Below are positions 44,353-54,524 of a stretch of 64,000 nucleotides of DNA, piece after piece. Each line of letters begins with the position of its first letter. Position 1 is the first letter of the stretch. The position numbers and the translations under genes are program-made. Source of the DNA: Antiquaquibacter soli (GTDB lineage: Bacteria; Actinomycetota; Actinomycetes; Actinomycetales; Microbacteriaceae). The notes under the pieces are model-generated. The model was not told the DNA's origin. It was given only the letters and a program-made list of their open reading frames with translations, and ran no database searches. The stretch covers positions 868,001 to 932,000 of the forward strand of contig NZ_JAUQUB010000001.1 of the NCBI RefSeq assembly GCF_030580675.1, in the 5' to 3' direction.

Positions 44353-45762
44353 CTACGGTCGGCCGTAGGCCTCGAGGAGGCGCAGCCAGACCTCGTTCAT
44401 CGTCGGGTATGCGGGAACGGCGTGCCAGAGCCGGTCCAGCGGCACCTCGCCGACGACCGCGATCGTCGCCGCCTGCAGCATCTCCGCGACATCCTGCCCG
44501 ACGAAGGTCACGCCGAGTACGACTTTGCGCTCCTCGTCGACGACCATCCGCGCGTGTCCCTCGTAGTCGTCGGCCTGGAGGCTCGCGCCGGCGACCCAGC
44601 CGAGGTCGTAGTCCACCACGCGGATGTCGAAGCCCGCCTTCCGCGCCTCGTCCGAGGTCAGGCCGACGGATGCCACGGTCGGCTCGCTGAACGTCACCTG
44701 GGGTACCGCGCGGTGGTCTGCCGTCGCGACGTGGGCACCCCACGGGGAGTCATCCACGGTCCGACCCTTCGCGCGCGCAGCGATCACGTCGCCCGCCGCG
44801 CGCGCCTGGTACTTGCCCTGGTGGGTCAGGAGGGCGCGGTGGTTGACGTCACCGGTGGCGTACAGCCAGTCGAAGCCGCGCACGAGCATGGTGTCATCCA
44901 CGTCGATCCACCCGCCCGGGGTGAGGCCGACGGTCTCCGCGCCGATATCGCTCGTGCGGGGCACGCGGCCAGTCGCCACGAGCAGCTCGTCGGCGACGAC
45001 GGCCTCGCCGTCGGAGTGCACCGTGACCTCGCCGCCGGACCGTTCGACTCGAGTGGGAGCCGCGCGCCGGATGTCGACGCCGGAGTCGCGCAGCGCCGCC
45101 GTGACGGCTTCGCGGGCGAAGTCCTCCTGCCCGGGCAGCAGCCCGCTACGGGCGAAGACGGTGACCTCGGTGCCGAAGCTCGAGTAGGCGGTCGCCATCT
45201 CCACCGCGACGACGCCGCCGCCGATGATCGCGAGTCGCTTCGGTGGAACTCGGGCGCTCGTCGCCTCCCGGGGAGTCCACGGAGCCGCCTCCAGGAGGCC
45301 CGGGATGTCCGGCAGCAGCGGGTCGGATCCCGTCGAGATCACGACAGCGTGCCGGGCTGTGAGCGAGCGCTCCGAGCCGTCCGACGTCGTGACGGTCACG
45401 CTCTTGACGCCCGAGAGCCGGGCGTGACCGCGGACGAGGTCGATGCCGGCGCCGTGGACCCACTCGACCTGGCCCGAGTCATCCCAGTCGTGGACGATTC
45501 GCGTGCGTCGCGCGAGCACGGCCGCGACGTCGACACCGCCCGACACGGCTTCGGCTGCTCCCGGGACCCTTTCGGCTGCCCGCAGTGCCGCCCCGCTACG
45601 GATGAGCGCCTTCGACGGCATACAGGCCCAGTACGAGCACTCGCCGCCGACGAGCTCGCTCTCGATGAGGACGGCGGTCAAGCCGCCCTGAACGGCGCGG
45701 TCCGCGACGTTCTCCGCGACGGCACCGGCGCCGAGGATGACGACGTCGTACTCGTCGCTCAC
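44353..45762 (-). CDS. FAD pyridine nucleotide-disulfide oxidoreductase (lipoamide dehydrogenase/mercuric reductase-like)
   Basis: A 469-aa flavoprotein. FAD motif VILGAGAVAENVA, redox-active Cys pair in GGECSYWACMPSKALIR, NAD(P) motif AIIGGGVVAVEMA, ATGDVN near the end and HAVPAYPTMNE with the C-terminal base. It belongs to the dihydrolipoamide dehydrogenase/MerA/mycothione-reductase branch, but neither lipoyl enzymes nor mercury genes are nearby, so the substrate is open. GTG start coupled by GTGA to the RraB-like gene. Confidence 0.88.
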   Translation of the reverse strand: MSDEYDVVILGAGAVAENVADRAVQGGLTAVLIESELVGGECSYWACMPSKALIRSGAALRAAERVPGAAEAVSGGVDVAAVLARRTRIVHDWDDSGQVEWVHGAGIDLVRGHARLSGVKSVTVTTSDGSERSLTARHAVVISTGSDPLLPDIPGLLEAAPWTPREATSARVPPKRLAIIGGGVVAVEMATAYSSFGTEVTVFARSGLLPGQEDFAREAVTAALRDSGVDIRRAAPTRVERSGGEVTVHSDGEAVVADELLVATGRVPRTSDIGAETVGLTPGGWIDVDDTMLVRGFDWLYATGDVNHRALLTHQGKYQARAAGDVIAARAKGRTVDDSPWGAHVATADHRAVPQVTFSEPTVASVGLTSDEARKAGFDIRVVDYDLGWVAGASLQADDYEGHARMVVDEERKVVLGVTFVGQDVAEMLQAATIAVVGEVPLDRLWHAVPAYPTMNEVWLRLLEAYGRP

Positions 45763-46112
45763 TTCTCGCTCCTCAGCACGACGCTGCCGCCCCACCCGTC
45801 GTAGACGCCGCGGTGCGCCGCGACCACTTGGTAGACCTGCTCCACGAACTCATCCACCGTCTCCCATTCCACATCCGTCGTAGTGGTCGCCTCCAGGAGG
45901 TAGGTGCCGAACCCGCGCCGCGACACCCGGACGGTGTAGCCGCTGTCGCGCAGCTGGGCGGCGGCCGCCGCCACGTCCGCGCGCTTGCGGAAGGTCGCCG
46001 TGTGATCGACCACTCGCGGCGTGCTCAGCACATCGCCCAGCTTCACCCGTTGCGCGAGCTGCTCCGTGCACATCGAGTGCAGCTCCTCGCGCGTCAGCCC
46101 CTTGGTCTTCAT
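45759..46112 (-). CDS. rraB: RraB-domain protein
   Basis: A 117-aa protein whose second half (DSGYTVRVSRRGFGTYLLEATTTTDVEWETVDEFVEQVYQ, GVYDGWGGSVV) matches the RraB regulator of RNase E. In actinobacteria the interaction with RNase E/G has not been shown, so 'RraB-like' is safer. The ATG at 46112 lies 4 bp after the crotonase stop, and GTGA-couples to the oxidoreductase. Confidence 0.75.
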   Translation of the reverse strand: MKTKGLTREELHSMCTEQLAQRVKLGDVLSTPRVVDHTATFRKRADVAAAAAQLRDSGYTVRVSRRGFGTYLLEATTTTDVEWETVDEFVEQVYQVVAAHRGVYDGWGGSVVLRSEK

Positions 46113-46116
46113 TGCT

Positions 46117-46911
<795 letters not shown>

Positions 46912-46952
46912 GCCCCCAGACTACGACGGCCCGGGGACGCGGGGGAGGCCGA

Positions 46953-47768
46953 TCAGCGGGCGAGGGCCCCGATGAGCCTGAGGATGGTCGGCATGTCGTC
47001 CACGGCTGCCGCCATGCTCGCGGGTGCGAAGGCGGTGATGCCCGCCCCGGCGAACTCGAACCTCTCGCGAAGGGCTCGAACCGCCTCGACGAGCTGCGCG
47101 GCGCCGAGGCCGAAGGGAAGCGGAGCGGCGAGACCCTCGATCTCCGCCGGATCGAGCACGTCGAGATCGACGTGGATGTAGACGGCGGTCGCCCCGGTCG
47201 CCTCCACGGCGGCGACGATCGACTCGGCCGAGACGTCGTCGGGGGAGAGCATCGGGATGCCCGTTGCCGCGAGGTACTCCTCCTCGCCGTCGTCGATGGC
47301 GCGCGCCCCCGCGATGACTACCCGCGTCGGGTCGAGCGGAACGGCCGGGACGAGCGCGGACGGTCCGTCGCCGAGCAGGGTGCGCAGGACCATCCCGCCG
47401 AATGCGCCCGAGGGGCTCGACTCGGGGCTGTTGAGGTCCGGGTGCGCGTCGAACCACACCACAGCGACGCCCGGTGCAGACGCGTGCTCGATCGCTCCGA
47501 GCTCGACGCCGCAGTCGCCGCCGATGGTGATCGCCGGGCCGGTCACACCCGCGAGGGTCTCGGCCACGCGATCGCGCACGACGGCGATCGAGCTGAGCCG
47601 GTGGACCCCCGTGCCTTGCGCGTCGCCCGCTTCGAGAGGGATGTCGACGACCCGGGTCGCCGCCGACGGCAGATCGCCGCGGATCGCTTCGGCGCCGTCG
47701 ACGAGCCGCATGGCGCGAGGCGACCCGGAACCCTGCCACTCGGGCGCGACGACGAACGTGACCGCCAT
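46953..47768 (-). CDS. Arginase/ureohydrolase-family protein with changed metal site
   Basis: A 271-aa ureohydrolase fold. WFDAHPDLN and HVDLDVLDP provide the metal-binding Asp and His, but the first motif is GGDCGVELG instead of GGDHSxxxG: the Mn ligand His is Cys. A family of such arginase-like proteins exists in bacteria, with unknown substrate. ATG 6 nt after TAGGGT (47780-47775, minus), a box overlapping the stop of the upstream gene. Confidence 0.85.
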   Translation of the reverse strand: MAVTFVVAPEWQGSGSPRAMRLVDGAEAIRGDLPSAATRVVDIPLEAGDAQGTGVHRLSSIAVVRDRVAETLAGVTGPAITIGGDCGVELGAIEHASAPGVAVVWFDAHPDLNSPESSPSGAFGGMVLRTLLGDGPSALVPAVPLDPTRVVIAGARAIDDGEEEYLAATGIPMLSPDDVSAESIVAAVEATGATAVYIHVDLDVLDPAEIEGLAAPLPFGLGAAQLVEAVRALRERFEFAGAGITAFAPASMAAAVDDMPTILRLIGALAR

Positions 47769-47777
47769 AGCTGAACC

Positions 47778-48410
47778 CTAGCGCGTCGCCCGGGCGAGGT
47801 TGGCGACGAGTTCGTCGCGGTTCTGACGGATGCCGTAGGCGGGCTTGTTCGTCTCGACGCGCCAGCTCTCGTCCAGGCTCAGCGGCACGGCGTCGAAGCC
47901 GAGCTCGTCGTAGAGCGCCGTCACCCGAGCGACGGAGTCCGCGTCGTCACCCGCGAGTGCGAGGGCACGGCGGTTCGGTGTGCCCGCGGGGGAGCCCGTT
48001 GACAGGATCTCCGCCGCCCCGATGTGGTTGAAGGCCTTCACCACGTGGCTGGTCGGCAGGTGGTGCTGCAGGAGCCTGCTCGACGTCGCCGTCTTCTCGT
48101 CGAGTTCGGCAATGTGACCGTCGCGCTGCGGGTAGTAGTTGTTCGTGTCGAGGACGGTCTTGCCGGCGAGGGGTTCGACGGGCACCTCGCGGTAGCGGCC
48201 GAGCGGGATGGTGACCACGACGAGGTCTCCCGCTTCCGCCGCTTCCGCGGGCGTGGCGGCCCGGGCGTGCGGTCCGAGGTCGGCGACGAGGGCCTCGAGC
48301 GTCTCCGGGCCGCGCGAGTTGCTCAGCACGACGTCGTAGCCGTGCTGGATGGCCGCCCGCGCGACACTCGACCCGATGTTGCCTGCCCCGATGAATCCGA
48401 TGGTTGTCAT
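47778..48410 (-). CDS. NADPH-dependent F420-reductase-like / NAD(P)-binding protein
   Basis: A 210-aa Rossmann protein: IGFIGAGNIGSSVARAAIQHG, SNSRGPETL (2'-phosphate pocket), then VVVTIPLGRYREVP and KAFNHIGAAEIL. It belongs to the F420-reductase (Fno)/YrbE-like group; in Microbacteriaceae F420 is not always present, so an NADP oxidoreductase of unknown substrate is possible. GAGGA ribosome site. Confidence 0.85.
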   Translation of the reverse strand: MTTIGFIGAGNIGSSVARAAIQHGYDVVLSNSRGPETLEALVADLGPHARAATPAEAAEAGDLVVVTIPLGRYREVPVEPLAGKTVLDTNNYYPQRDGHIAELDEKTATSSRLLQHHLPTSHVVKAFNHIGAAEILSTGSPAGTPNRRALALAGDDADSVARVTALYDELGFDAVPLSLDESWRVETNKPAYGIRQNRDELVANLARATR

Positions 48411-48425
48411 GGTGTCCTCAACACG

Positions 48426-48459
48426 ACGACGGCCCCGGAGGATTCCCCGGGGCCGTCGT
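48426..48459. terminator. Terminator of the pspA operon
   Basis: A 13-bp perfect stem ACGACGGCCCCGG (48426-48438) with CCGGGGCCGTCGT (48447-48459) and an 8-nt loop, 14 bp past the pspA stop on the minus strand. Confidence 0.9.
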
Positions 48460-48473
48460 TAATGCGTCGCGGA

Positions 48474-49208
48474 CTACTGCTCGATCGCCTGCGGGGATCC
48501 GCCCGCCTTGAGCGCGGCGAGCCGGGCCTCGATCTCGGTCTGCTTGTCGAGGTCCTCGAGGCTCTCGAACTGGGCATCGAGGGTCGAGGCGGCGAGCTCC
48601 TGCTGGCCCAGTACCTTGGCCTCCTCGCGCCGGATCTTCTCCTCGAAGCGGCTGATCTCGCTCGTGGGGTCGAGGATGTCGATCGAGCCGATCGCCTCGT
48701 GCACCTGCTTCTGCGCCTCCGCAGTCTTCGCGCGAGCGACGAGCTCGTCGCGCTTGGAGGTCAGCTCGTTGAGCTTCGCGCGCATGCCCTCGAGGCCCTT
48801 CTTGAGCTGCTCGACGACCGCCGTCTGCGATGCGATCGTCGGCTCGACGGCTTTCGCCTCGTTCTCGGAGGACACCTGCTTGCCGAGCGCCACCTTCGCC
48901 AGGTTGTCGAACTTGTCGGCGTCCACGGTGTTGCCGGCGGACCGCAGTTCGTCGGCCTTTGAGCTCGCGGCGAGGGCCTTGCGGCCCCAGTCCTGGGCGG
49001 CCGTGACATCCTCGGCGTGGTCCTGCTCCATGAGCCGCAGGTTCCCGATCGTCTGGGCGACCGCGCTCTCGGCCTCGGCGATGGAGTTCGTGTAGTCGCG
49101 CACGAGCTGGTCGAGGAGTACCTGGGGGTCCTCGGCCTGGTCCAGGAGGGCGTTGATGTTCGCCTTCAGGAGCTGGGTGATGCGTCCGAGGATGGATTGC
49201 TTCGCCAT
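48474..49208 (-). CDS. pspA: PspA/IM30 family envelope-stress protein
   Basis: A 244-aa, mostly helical protein, coiled-coil over most of its length, with N-terminal amphipathic helix SILGRITQLLKANINALLDQ and AEDPQVLLDQLVRDYTNSIAEAE, the PspA signature. Members are ESCRT-III-like membrane scaffolds that protect leaking membranes. GAAAGG ribosome site 10 nt from the ATG. Follows the TPM-domain gene by 43 bp. Confidence 0.93.
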   Translation of the reverse strand: MAKQSILGRITQLLKANINALLDQAEDPQVLLDQLVRDYTNSIAEAESAVAQTIGNLRLMEQDHAEDVTAAQDWGRKALAASSKADELRSAGNTVDADKFDNLAKVALGKQVSSENEAKAVEPTIASQTAVVEQLKKGLEGMRAKLNELTSKRDELVARAKTAEAQKQVHEAIGSIDILDPTSEISRFEEKIRREEAKVLGQQELAASTLDAQFESLEDLDKQTEIEARLAALKAGGSPQAIEQ

Positions 49209-49251
49209 CGAGCGTGCCTTTCGTGAGGGGACCGGTGGGATGAGCCCGTGT

Positions 49252-51318
49252 TTAGAACCTACCGCCGCGGCTGCGGCGGCCACCACTGCCGCGGCTGGAG
49301 CTGCGCGAGCTGCCCCCGAACGAGCCGGAGCGACTGCTGCGCGAGCTGCGGCTGCTTCCGCCCGACCGCGAGCTCGACCAGCTGCTCCCGCTGCGAGAGC
49401 CGCCGCCGGATGACCAGCCGCCGCCGCCCCCGCTGAACACGCCGTCGAGGAATCCGCCGAGCAGGCCGCCCAGATCCGCGCCGTCGGAGCCATCGCTCCA
49501 GGCGGGGCCGCCGTACTGCTGCTGCCGCGAGTAGCGCGAGACGTCGTTCTGGGCGAGGTCGAACGCGGTCGCCCCGAGCCGACCCGCCTGCTCCGCCTCG
49601 GTGAGCGCGGCGACCGGGTCGGACGCCGCGAGGGCGATCGCCTGCTGAAGCCGTCGGTCCGCCTCGGCCACGCGGGTTCGGGCGGGCTCGCCCACGCCGC
49701 CGCGGCGGGTCGAGATGAACTCGGCCGCACTCTGGATCTGGGCTCGCGCCGAGCTGATCGCGGCGTCGAGCTTCGTCCGCGCCTGGGCGACCCGGTGCTG
49801 GGCGTCGCGAGTGGCCGTGAACACCGTCTCGAGGGCGGAGTTCGCCTCCGAGAGCTTCACGATTGCGGCGGCGGGGTCCGAGCGGGCATCCATGGCGGCG
49901 GCGAGGGCGCGCTCGGCGTCGGCGATCGCCGGCCCCAGCGTCGCGCTCGAGGCATCCTGCGGCAGCGCGCGCGCGTCGGCGATGTCCTGCGTGGTGTCGG
50001 CGATGACGGCGTCGAGCTTCGCGGTGGCATCGCCGAGCTCGCGTGACAGTGCGTCGACCGCGTCGAACAGCTGATTCGCCTGCCCGACCGAGGATTGAGC
50101 CGACCGCACCGCGACGGCGGCCTCGCTCGCCGCACCGGAGGAAATCGCCTTCCGCGCAGCCGCGACAGCGGAGTCGGCGAACTCGAGCAGCTTCGAGGCC
50201 TGGTCCACATTGTGCGCCACCGGGCCGACGACGGCGGCGGCGTAGGTCGACGAGAGCGCGGCGATGGACGATCGCACCGCGTCGACCCGTGCCCGCGTGG
50301 CAGCACCGGCCGCGACCGTCGCCTCCAGCGCCTGCGGAGCGTTCTTCTCGAGCTCGCGCAGATCGTCGAACGCGTCTGCCTGGCTGTCGAGCTCCGCGTC
50401 CGCCGCCTCGCACAGCTGGATGATGCGGGTCGTCAGCTCCCGCTTCTCTGCGTCCGTCTCGGGCTGCGCGTCGTCGAGCTTCTGCTTGAGCGCGAAGGCC
50501 TCCGCGACCTTGGCCTTCGCGCCGGCGAGAACGGCGGTGAAGTCCTTCGTGGCATCGTCTCCGAACTGGGCGACGGCGAACCCGAGCTCCTGCTCGCTCG
50601 TCTTGAGCGAGTCGTCGAGCTGCACCAGGAGGCTCCCCGCCCGGGTGTCGAGCTCCTTCTGGGTCATCCGGTCGGGGGCGGCCGTCGTCTCTCCGGCGCT
50701 GTTCCGGCGGCGGATGCGCGAGTAGATGAACACCCCGCCGCCGATCACCACGGCGCCACCGAGCACCGGCAGCCAGGGGAACTCGCGGGTGGACGTCGCC
50801 GGATCCGTGGGCTGCGGGTCGGTGTCGGGGCCCGGTCCCACGACCCCCGTGGCCGACGCCTCGAGCGACTGGGCGCCCGCGATCGCCGCATCCGCCCACG
50901 CATCGTCGCGCAGCTCCGACTCGATCGCGCTCTCGGCGTCATCGAGCTGGGCGTCGCTCAAGGGGAACGCCGAGTCGACCGAGAGCGCGTACTGCCGGTC
51001 CTCGACGGCGACAGCAAGGAGGAGGTCGTTCGCGCCCAGCCCGTTGTCGATCGCGGTCGTATCCGCCCAGTCGACGGCGTCGGTCGCGCCGGTGAACGAG
51101 TCGACGTACACGACGAACAGCTGGATGCCCGCCCGCTCGTACAGCGAGTCCAGGGCATCCATCACCCGCGACTCGTCGCCCGACACGGCCCCGACGGTGT
51201 CGAGCACGTAGGCGCCGTTCAGGTCGACGGGGTCCTCGGCGCTCGCGGCGAGCGGAGCGGACAGGGCGAAAATGCTGCCGGCGAGAAGGGCCGCGGCGGC
51301 GCTCAGTCGTGACCTCAT
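49252..51318 (-). CDS. Large TPM-domain membrane protein with Ser/Arg/Gly-rich tail
   Basis: A 688-aa protein: signal peptide (about 1-27), extracytoplasmic TPM domain (about 30-155), Pro/Asp/Thr spacer, membrane helix (181-200) with a basic stop, then a 400-residue Ala-rich, coiled-coil-like cytosolic part, and a C-terminal tail (about 599-688) of Gly-rich, then Ser/Arg repeats ending GRRSRGGRF. TPM proteins (TLP18.3/Psb32/MOLO-1) function in membrane protein quality control and envelope stress; this layout occurs next to pspA in actinobacteria. GGAGGAG ribosome site 5 nt before the ATG. Role inferred. Confidence 0.88.
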   Translation of the reverse strand: MRSRLSAAAALLAGSIFALSAPLAASAEDPVDLNGAYVLDTVGAVSGDESRVMDALDSLYERAGIQLFVVYVDSFTGATDAVDWADTTAIDNGLGANDLLLAVAVEDRQYALSVDSAFPLSDAQLDDAESAIESELRDDAWADAAIAGAQSLEASATGVVGPGPDTDPQPTDPATSTREFPWLPVLGGAVVIGGGVFIYSRIRRRNSAGETTAAPDRMTQKELDTRAGSLLVQLDDSLKTSEQELGFAVAQFGDDATKDFTAVLAGAKAKVAEAFALKQKLDDAQPETDAEKRELTTRIIQLCEAADAELDSQADAFDDLRELEKNAPQALEATVAAGAATRARVDAVRSSIAALSSTYAAAVVGPVAHNVDQASKLLEFADSAVAAARKAISSGAASEAAVAVRSAQSSVGQANQLFDAVDALSRELGDATAKLDAVIADTTQDIADARALPQDASSATLGPAIADAERALAAAMDARSDPAAAIVKLSEANSALETVFTATRDAQHRVAQARTKLDAAISSARAQIQSAAEFISTRRGGVGEPARTRVAEADRRLQQAIALAASDPVAALTEAEQAGRLGATAFDLAQNDVSRYSRQQQYGGPAWSDGSDGADLGGLLGGFLDGVFSGGGGGWSSGGGSRSGSSWSSSRSGGSSRSSRSSRSGSFGGSSRSSSRGSGGRRSRGGRF

Positions 51319-51364
51319 GGGAACTCCTCCAAGACGTGGACGCCCCAGAAGTCTAGGCGGCGGG

Positions 51365-52069
51365 TCAGTCGATCCGGAGGGGAACCGGGGGTGAGACGAC
51401 GAGATCGGTGAGAGCCGGCAGGTCGGGGTCAAGCACGTCGGGCACGAAGTCGAGGGAGACGAGCACGTCGTAGTCACCGGCTGGCAGCGGCGTCGTACCC
51501 GGCTCCTCGAGGCCCGGCTCGCACGCCGTCGTCGGCACCGTGATCGGCTGCTGGAGCGACTCCCCGGGGGCGAGATCGAGCACGTTCGCGATGAGGATGA
51601 CCGCGCGTCCGCTGTGCGACACCGTGACGCCGCCCTGCACGACCGTGACCGACGGGACGCCGAAGGTGCCGGTCACCCGGTCTCCCGAGGCGTTCGTGAC
51701 GGTGAGGACGGAGCCCTCGACTCTCGCCTCCAGCCCGTACATGCTGCCGGTCGCGTCGGGCACCGGGGCGCCGCACGTGAGGTAGGCGTAGGGGTCGCGC
51801 TTGAGCGACTGCTGCAGCTCGGAGTCGGCGGCCGAACCGCCCTCCATCGCGGGCGCCGAGTCCGACATCGTGGTCGACTGCGGAGCGCTCACGATGGTGG
51901 GCACCGCGAGCACGCCGATCCCCGCTATCGCGAGCACCCCCACCGCCCCCGCTCCGAGCTGCGCCGGCAGTCGACGGCGTCGGGAGGCGCGGATGACCGC
52001 CTCGGTGTCGATCGGGCGGGGGGCCGGGACGGCCCCGAGCATCCGTCGCAGGTCGTCCTCAGTGGCCAC
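51365..52069 (-). CDS. Single-membrane-helix protein downstream of ECF sigma (possible anti-sigma factor)
   Basis: A 234-aa protein with a short cytosolic N-terminus (about 1-36, ATEDDLRRMLGAV), one membrane helix (about 38-60) and a beta-rich extracytoplasmic part with two Cys. The order sigma then one-TM protein is that of ECF anti-sigma factors, but no HxxxCxxC zinc motif is present. GTG at 52069 is chosen for the GGGAGGG ribosome site; it overlaps the sigma gene by 11 bp. An upstream ATG at 52090 overlaps more. Confidence 0.7.
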   Translation of the reverse strand: MATEDDLRRMLGAVPAPRPIDTEAVIRASRRRRLPAQLGAGAVGVLAIAGIGVLAVPTIVSAPQSTTMSDSAPAMEGGSAADSELQQSLKRDPYAYLTCGAPVPDATGSMYGLEARVEGSVLTVTNASGDRVTGTFGVPSVTVVQGGVTVSHSGRAVILIANVLDLAPGESLQQPITVPTTACEPGLEEPGTTPLPAGDYDVLVSLDFVPDVLDPDLPALTDLVVSPPVPLRID

Positions 52070-52643
52070 GGGGCCCTCCCGTCTCGTCATCCTCGAGCTC
52101 GATGGCGAGCTTGCCGAGCGCGTCGCTCAGGTAGCGCTTGACGGCTCCCGCGCTGATCTCGAGCGTCTCGGCGATGTCGTCGACCTTGAGGTCCTCGTAG
52201 TAGCGCAGCACGATGCACGCGCGCTCGCGCGGGGTCAGTCGCTGGAGCTCGGCCATGAGGTCCAGTCGGGCGTGGGTCTCCGCGTCGCGGGGCTCGTCCA
52301 CCTCGGGTGCGGCCGTGAGGTGCGCGATCTTGCGCCAGCGGGACGAGCGCCGCCCCGAATCGAGGTGGGTGTTCAGGATGGCGCGGCGCACGTACGCCTC
52401 CGCGCTCGCGATCGAGTGACCGTTGCGCAGTCGGCCGAACGTCTTGACGAGGGCGTCCTGCACGAGGTCGGCGGCGTCGTCGCGGCTTCCCGAGATGAGG
52501 TACGCGTAGCGCGTGAGCGCCTCGCCGCGCTCCGCGACGAGTCGCGTCACGATGTCCTCCCACCGCGGGGCGGGACTGGGGGCGCTCTCCACGAGTGCTC
52601 TCCTTGTCGGTCGGCTCAGCGACTCAACCGTAATCGTGCTCAC
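52059..52643 (-). CDS. SigE-family ECF RNA polymerase sigma factor
   Basis: A 194-aa ECF sigma. Region 2 (about 35-100: LTRYAYLISGSRDDAADLVQDALVKTF, AYVRRAILNTH) and region 4 (about 130-185: LTPRERACIVLRYYEDLKVDDIAETLEISAGAVKRYLSDAL) are the SigE-like (SigE/ECF of streptomycete type) pattern. It heads a run of four minus-strand genes through pspA. GTG start; no clear own promoter. Confidence 0.9.
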   Translation of the reverse strand: MSTITVESLSRPTRRALVESAPSPAPRWEDIVTRLVAERGEALTRYAYLISGSRDDAADLVQDALVKTFGRLRNGHSIASAEAYVRRAILNTHLDSGRRSSRWRKIAHLTAAPEVDEPRDAETHARLDLMAELQRLTPRERACIVLRYYEDLKVDDIAETLEISAGAVKRYLSDALGKLAIELEDDETGGPRGH

Positions 52644-52697
52644 ACCTACTGAGACGACCGACAGGGCGGAAAGGTTGGGATGGCCCGCGTCTGGCTT

Positions 52698-54524
52698 CTA
52701 CCCCAGCTTGGCGCGGAGCACCTCGAGCTGCCGGGAGACGGCCTCCGGCACGCGCCCCTCGAACGAGTCGAAGAACGCCGCCGTGTCATCCGCTTCCGCG
52801 CGCCAGCTGTCGGCGTCGACGGCGAACAACTCAGCAAGGTCGGCTTCGCTGACATCGAGGCCCTCGGTGTTGAGGTCGCCGGGGGCCGGGACCAGCCCGA
52901 GCGGGCTCTCCGTCGCGGCGACCTGGCCGTCGACCCGCTCGAGAATCCACTCGAGTACGCGGGAGTTCTCCGCGAAACCCGGCCACAGGAAGCGGCCGTC
53001 GGCGCCCTTGCGGAACCAGTTGACCTGGAAGATTCGCGGCACCGACCCGGACCGGCGCAGCTCCTGGCCCACGGCGAGCCAGTGGGCCCAGTGGTCGGCC
53101 ATGTTGTAACCGCAGAACGGCGCCATGGCGAACGGGTCGCGGCGCAGTTCTCCGAGAGTGCCTTCGGCGGCCGCCGTCCGCTCGGACGAGATCGTGGCGC
53201 CCAGGTAAACGCCGTGCTCCCAATCCCGTGCCTCCACCACTAGCGGCACGTTGGTCGCGCGGCGACCGCCGAAGATGATCGCGTCGATGACGACGCCCTG
53301 CGGATCCTCCCAGTCGTCCGAGATGCTCGGGCACTGACGGGCGGCCACAGTGAACCGTGAGTTCGGGTGGGCGGCGGGGCGACCGGATGCTGGCGTCCAC
53401 TCCTTGCCCTCCCAGTCGATGAGGCGGGCCGGCGGTGTGTCGCTCATGCCCTCCCACCAGACGTCGCCGTCCTCGCGGAGGGCGACGTTCGTGAAGATGG
53501 TGTTGCCCCACAGGGTGTCCATCGCGGTCTGGTTCGTCGAGTAGCCGGTGCCCGGCGCGACTCCGAAGAAGCCCGCCTCGGGGTTGATGGCGCGCAGCCG
53601 CCCGTCGGCGCCGCGGCCGAGCCAGGCGATGTCGTCGCCGACCGTCTCGACGGTCCAGCCCGGGATGCTCGGGGAGAGCATCGCGAGGTTGGTCTTGCCG
53701 CACGCGCTCGGGAACGCCGCCGCGACGTGGAAGACGCGACCGCGCGGGTTGGTGACCTTGATGAGGAGCATGTGCTCGGCCAGCCAGCCCTCGTCGCGGG
53801 CCATGACCGACGCGATACGGAGGGCGAAGGCCTTCTTCGCGAGGATCGCGTTGCCGCCGTAGGCCGAGCCGAACGACCAGATCTCGCGCGACTCGGGGAA
53901 GTGCGAGATGTACTTGGTGTCGTTGCAGGGCCACGGAACATCGGCCTGCCCGAGTGCGAGCGGGGCGCCGACGGAGTGGATGGCGCGCACCCACGGCGTC
54001 GACGGGCCGATCTGCTGCAGCGCCTCCGACCCCATGCGCGTCATGATTCCCATGCTCGCGACGACGTACGGGGAGTCCGTGACCTGCACGCCGAGGCGTG
54101 AGAGCGGGGACCCGATCGGTCCCATCGAGAACGGCACGACGTAGAGGGTGCGCCCGCGCATGCTTCCGTCGAACAGCCCCTCGAGCGTCGAGCGCATCTC
54201 GACGGGGTCGGCCCAGTTGTTGGTCGGCCCGGCGTCGGAGGGATCGACCGAGCAGATGAAGGTGCGCTCCTCGATGCGAGCCACGTCGCTCGGGTCGCTG
54301 CGCGCGAGGAAGCTGTAGGGGCGGTGCTCGGCGTTGAGCTTGATGAGGGTGCCCGCCTCGACCATGGCCTTGGCGAGGGCATCCCACTCAGCCTTGGATC
54401 CGTCGCACCAGACGACGCGGTCGGGGAGGGTCAGGGCTGCGATGTCGTCCACCCACTGCGCGACGGCGGCGTCGGTGCCGTCAGGGGCGGGGGAGAACGA
54501 GCGCGTCACTGCGGCGATGCTCAT
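52698..54524 (-). CDS. pckG: Phosphoenolpyruvate carboxykinase (GTP)
   Basis: A 608-aa GTP-type PEPCK making PEP from oxaloacetate in gluconeogenesis. The P-loop FPSACGKTN (about 272-280) with active-site Cys, and [41 protein letters not shown] are diagnostic. AAAGGA site 7 nt before the ATG. Divergent from the ramB-like regulator gene with 114 bp between. Confidence 0.95.
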   Translation of the reverse strand: MSIAAVTRSFSPAPDGTDAAVAQWVDDIAALTLPDRVVWCDGSKAEWDALAKAMVEAGTLIKLNAEHRPYSFLARSDPSDVARIEERTFICSVDPSDAGPTNNWADPVEMRSTLEGLFDGSMRGRTLYVVPFSMGPIGSPLSRLGVQVTDSPYVVASMGIMTRMGSEALQQIGPSTPWVRAIHSVGAPLALGQADVPWPCNDTKYISHFPESREIWSFGSAYGGNAILAKKAFALRIASVMARDEGWLAEHMLLIKVTNPRGRVFHVAAAFPSACGKTNLAMLSPSIPGWTVETVGDDIAWLGRGADGRLRAINPEAGFFGVAPGTGYSTNQTAMDTLWGNTIFTNVALREDGDVWWEGMSDTPPARLIDWEGKEWTPASGRPAAHPNSRFTVAARQCPSISDDWEDPQGVVIDAIIFGGRRATNVPLVVEARDWEHGVYLGATISSERTAAAEGTLGELRRDPFAMAPFCGYNMADHWAHWLAVGQELRRSGSVPRIFQVNWFRKGADGRFLWPGFAENSRVLEWILERVDGQVAATESPLGLVPAPGDLNTEGLDVSEADLAELFAVDADSWRAEADDTAAFFDSFEGRVPEAVSRQLEVLRAKLG

